From the NCBI GenBank assembly GCA_903813345.2, contig CAIIXF020000007.1, forward strand, positions 35,310,538 to 35,374,537: a stretch of 64,000 bases of DNA. Reading direction: 5' to 3'. Source of the DNA: Owenia fusiformis. Its lineage: Eukaryota > Annelida > Polychaeta > Sabellida > Oweniidae. Numbering within the stretch: position 1 is the stretch's first letter; every line of letters begins with the position of its first letter. Below are positions 60,555 to 64,000 of the stretch, in pieces. The translations under genes and the position numbers were made by a program. The notes under the pieces are model-generated. The model did no database searches and had not been told where the DNA came from. It worked only from the letters and a program-made list of their open reading frames with translations.

Positions 60555-60730
60555 ATTTGCTACATTGTTTCTAAAAGTGTAAACAAAAAGTTGCTACATT
60601 GTTTCTAAAAATGTCAACAAAAAGTTGCTACATTATTTCTAAAAGTTTCAAAAAATTGTTACATTATTTCCTAAAGTTCAAAAAAGTTGCTACATTGTTT
60701 CTAAAAATGTCAACAAAAAGTTGCAAAATA
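60555..60730. repeat. Tandem repeat, about 5 units of 30-45 bp
   Basis: Unit around GTTGCTACATTGTTTCTAAA followed by ATGTCAACAAAAA. The short plus frame at 60599-60787 runs through it by chance. Confidence 0.75.
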
Positions 60731-61064
60731 TATTTTGAAACTGCACCCCTTGAAAAGGGGGTTTACATGTCTGATGTTGTTATATGAACAAACACATGTT
60801 GCTAGCAGTTTAGTTTTGCTGTATACCGTAAAAGACTAGCTGTTCAATGTTAGTGTACTGTTTGCCTTATCCAGTGGCGAGTACACTATATCATCAAAGG
60901 ATCGAAATGTGTCGCCGACAATATTTGCCTCACAGACGATTTCTTGCCTCGTTGACAAAAAAATTATAAAAATTGCCATGCCTCAATGGTCTCGCTGCTA
61001 CCTTTGTGTAGTCCTAGCTTTCTGACCCATTGACAGAAAAAATTACAAGATGTACAGTAGGTAG

Positions 61065-61520
61065 CGTTTCAAAACAAATTAACCAATCCCCGTGTAAATA
61101 ATTTTTACGACCATCCATATTTCTCACAAATTCCGGTCACCTTGACTCTAAGCCTCCTCGTGATCGCAAGGCGCCAAGACTTGATCCAGAAGGAGGAGGG
61201 AGTTTATAGTAGGCCTAGTGCTCAGAGGATGAAGAGGCCCATCGTCATCGGAGGGGGTGGGTGAGTCGGGACAACCTGGTAGATTTTTTTTTTAAATCCT
61301 GCAGTCTTTCACCATTCCGAGCACTTTTTCTGATTTGGGGCAAAAGCTGTCAAATGCAAACCCCCCTTGGCGAAAGCTGGCTACGGCCTGAACTCTAAGC
61401 CAGAATTATATGTTAGTTCACAACAGCCTGGCTTAATTTATACAAAACAGAAGTAGGTAGTTGGTGTAAAAATAAATGTTCAAAATAAAACAAGACATAA
61501 ACAATACACCTAAACTAGTT
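61065..61520. repeat. Diverged local duplication, copy 2
   Basis: Counterpart of 59750-60115. It carries a GC-rich insert (about 61140-61400) that ends with CTGGCTACGGCCTGAA, similar to the GGGCGTAGCCAG MITE end. Confidence 0.45.
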
Positions 61521-61931
61521 TTCAATAATTTATCACATTTCAAAAAAAATCGTTGTCTACTTTTAGGCAATGTAACCGCAGACATAGTTAAAATTAACCA
61601 AATAGGAAAATTCCTCTTTTCAATTATCCGAGCTGACTTAGCTGAGTAATTGTAATTGAAATTAAAAATACATCACTTTTCATATGAACCATCATCTAGC
61701 TGAGTGTCAATTTTGACTATTTGTAATGTTATTGTGAATAAATATAGACAATATGACATTAACTATAGATTATGAGCATGCGCAAAGAGCCATGAATAAA
61801 TTTGAAAATTTAAAAAATGCTTCATCCTCATTTTTTCAGTTTCTCAAATCTAAAAAATTTGGAAGTCAAAGATGACTATACTACTTAGATTTGATTTGAT
61901 TAATTTATTTTCAATACGTAATATATTTATA

Positions 61932-62444
61932 GGGGAACATGGGGCAAAACGGCCCTCTGGGCCAAAGTGGCCCATCGAAATATCTTTTGAACTATAAAAA
62001 GATGGTTCTTCAAAAGTCACAAAATCGAATTTTGAAATATCTGCCACCTTCTCGACCGTCCATTTTTAACCAAGCAGCGTCTCGCTTTACGTAAGAGGTA
62101 ATTCTACTTTTCACCCTCTTTTTTGGAAATTACCCCTCTCACGAGAATCTCTAAAAAATCCGGCAACAATAGAATATCGTTTTGATTTAACATTTTACAT
62201 AGAGTGTGCACATTTATTCTTTATTTGTAAAAATTTCGAGCTTCAAATATTAGGCAAATTAAAATGACGTCTATTTGAAAATTCACATGTCTTTGGGGCA
62301 AAACGGCCCACACATGTTATAACATACAAAAATCGTATTGTGCAAGAACAATTGGTTTTCAAATGTAACAATTTTAACATCTGGCTTGTGCCTTATTTCC
62401 TTCCGACACATATCGAATGACTAGAATTATGGTAGGGGTTAAGA
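61932..62444. mobile_element. GGGGAACATGGGG transposon, copy B, interrupted by a LINE
   Basis: Nearly identical to 23904-24416 (only a handful of substitutions seen, e.g. TATTATTTA versus TATTCTTTA). It stops exactly at GGGGTTAAG, where copy A continues AATACTTTATC. The LINE tail begins there, so the right half is displaced beyond the window. Confidence 0.85.
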
Positions 62445-64000
62445 TTTCATTTCATTTCATTTATTTATTTTCAAACATCTGGTGAAACATACAGATAAGG
62501 CGGATGACACCCTAATGGGCATATTATCCACACAGAGAAGATGAACATGACAAGCAGTGTTGTGTAAATTATGTATCTCCAGCCTCGCACTCCCCACCCC
62601 CATCCCCCACCCGTCAGCATGGTCTTAACAATATGGAAAGTAAACTGGGTTGCCAGTTACAGTCTCTGAGCAGTATATTCGAATAAGGTTAAGTGCTTTG
62701 AAAAATGATAGGCGATGATATATGTTGGCTTTGCCAATTAGATGATGGAATAAAAACAATGAGCAGAAAAAGAAAGAACGATAACAATAGCTACTAGGTA
62801 GACAGCATAAGTGAATAGCTAATTGGAGATTGTTATCATTGATTGATCAAAAATGACTTGATCTTTTTCTTGAAAAGAGGTATAGAGTTGCACTTAGTAA
62901 CTTCATCAGGTAATATATTCCATCAATCTGGTCCCTGCTTACTGATGGAATATTTGCCAATGTTTGTTCTAAAAGTTGCTGATCTGAGTTTGAATTGTTG
63001 TCTAGTCTCATGTCTATGAATAATATTGTTTGGAGTGAAGTAATAACTGAATTGGTTTTTGGATGTTGGGTCAGTGCCTTTGATACATTTGAAAAGATAT
63101 GTCAGGATACTGACTTTAAAAATTTGAAATATATTAAGAATGTTAGCATTTTTGAAGAATGGTGCTGTGTGATCTCTTAATTTACAATCTGTATCATATA
63201 TTCTTATAAATTGTTTTTGCAAACGGTGAATTTTATTTAAGGAAGATGGGGGAACGTTCCCCCATACAATAAGGTTATAGTTTAAATATGAATAAATTAA
63301 GGAATAATAAATATGTTTTAAACTCTTTTTGTCTAAAAGGTGTTTGACTCTGTGAATAACTCCCAAAGTCTTTGAGATCTTCGTTTCAACATAGTTAATG
63401 TGGGCTTTCCATGATAAATGTTCATCAATAAGTGTTCCGAGGAAATTACAAACTGATTTTCTTTCAAGTGGGACGTTATTCATTGTGAGATTGACTTTGC
63501 TGTAATCTATTTCTTTTTGAGCAGTTTTGAAAATAATGAAGTTGGTTTTGTTTGGATTGAGAGCGAGTTTGTTGCATTTAAACCATTCATTTATAATAGA
63601 TAGCTCTTTATTTGCAGTAGAATTGATTTCATCAAGATTATCACCAGAAAAGAGAATATTTGTGTCATCTGCGTAAAGGAACATTTCTGCTTTCTCTGAA
63701 CATTTGTAGATATCGTTAATGTAAATAATAAAAAGTAATGGGCCCAGTATTGTGCCTTGAGGCACTCCACAGGTAAAATTGGCTATATCTGAGGTTGTAT
63801 CATCAATTTCTACAATTTGAGATCGATCTGAGAGATAACTTTGGAACCATTTGAGAGCAGTACCTCTTATGCCATAGTGATCTAGTTTTTTCAAAAGAAT
63901 AGTATGGTTTAAAGTATCAAACGCTTTTGAAAGGTCACACATAATTCCTAAACAAAGTTTCTTTTTATCAATAGCAAGTCGTACGGTTTCAACAAATTTT
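62445..64000 (-). mobile_element. Non-LTR retrotransposon (LINE), 3' part, continues past the window end
   Basis: The reverse transcriptase frame is open from the window end (64000) to 62923. Motifs on the minus strand: DLSKAFDTLNH, GVPQGTILGPLLF, LYADDTN, and a later FLGTLIDEHLSW. These are the palm motifs of Jockey/CR1-type reverse transcriptases. A TGA at about 62923-62925 follows SKQGPD; the same frame then continues with the usual WN.LPDEV-like tail to a second stop at 62836-62838, so this copy carries a nonsense change. The 3' untranslated part ends in a GAAAT repeat tail at 62445. Upstream domains lie outside the window. Confidence 0.88.

Overview
This is AT-rich eukaryotic nuclear DNA from an animal, most likely a marine invertebrate. 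Spliced genes with consistent GT-AG junctions and phases, a rhodopsin-class receptor, a Ly-6 type protein, a chitin-binding protein, non-LTR retrotransposons and many terminal-inverted-repeat DNA transposons support this. I cannot fix the phylum; a spiralian or a non-vertebrate deuterostome both fit. No bacterial operon, CRISPR array or canonical intact tRNA/rRNA gene was seen.

Layout. (1) 0.7-22.4 kb, minus strand: one 13-exon gene whose exons join in frame into about 725 aa and whose N-terminal part matches the uncharacterised KIAA2012 family as I remember it. Its introns hold a decayed mariner with 200-bp inverted ends, two CAGTAAAACC MITEs, a 71-bp tandem repeat that copies the exon-7 splice acceptor, a promoter-like block, fold-back sequences and a 1.6-kb satellite. 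(2) 23.6-32.2 kb: a cluster of mobile elements: a GGGCGTAGCCAG MITE, a GGGGAACATGGGG MITE, a Harbinger remnant with 3-bp CAG duplications, an element with 9-bp duplications and tandemly repetitive ends, then a 4.1-kb near-perfect palindrome (1.8-kb arms, 529-bp core) abutting a tRNA-like SINE head. (3) 32.8-47.2 kb, plus strand: a Ly-6/uPAR three-finger gene, with a candidate signal-peptide exon about 13 kb upstream of its two clear exons; the long intron is filled with tandem arrays, a truncated LINE and hairpins. (4) 47.3-54.2 kb, minus strand: two single-exon secreted leucine-rich-repeat paralogues flanking a single-exon class A GPCR; the LRR genes share an almost identical 3' end. (5) 55.5-58.8 kb, plus strand: a secreted protein with two six-cysteine chitin-binding-like domains; between its first two exons lies a splice-compatible run of about 38 in-frame 30-bp repeats (Thr-rich decapeptide) ending in a membrane segment. 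(6) 59-64 kb: a diverged local duplication, a second copy of the GGGGAACATGGGG MITE, and a minus-strand LINE reverse transcriptase inserted into it and running off the window.

The gene products look extracellular or membrane-associated in 32-59 kb (Ly-6, LRR, GPCR, chitin-binding), but nothing in the sequence shows that they act together. The most notable signals are tandem duplications that copy splice sites in two unrelated genes, the large palindrome, the repeat exon inside the chitin-binding gene, and probable gene conversion between the LRR genes. All family calls are from reading translations; no database search was run.
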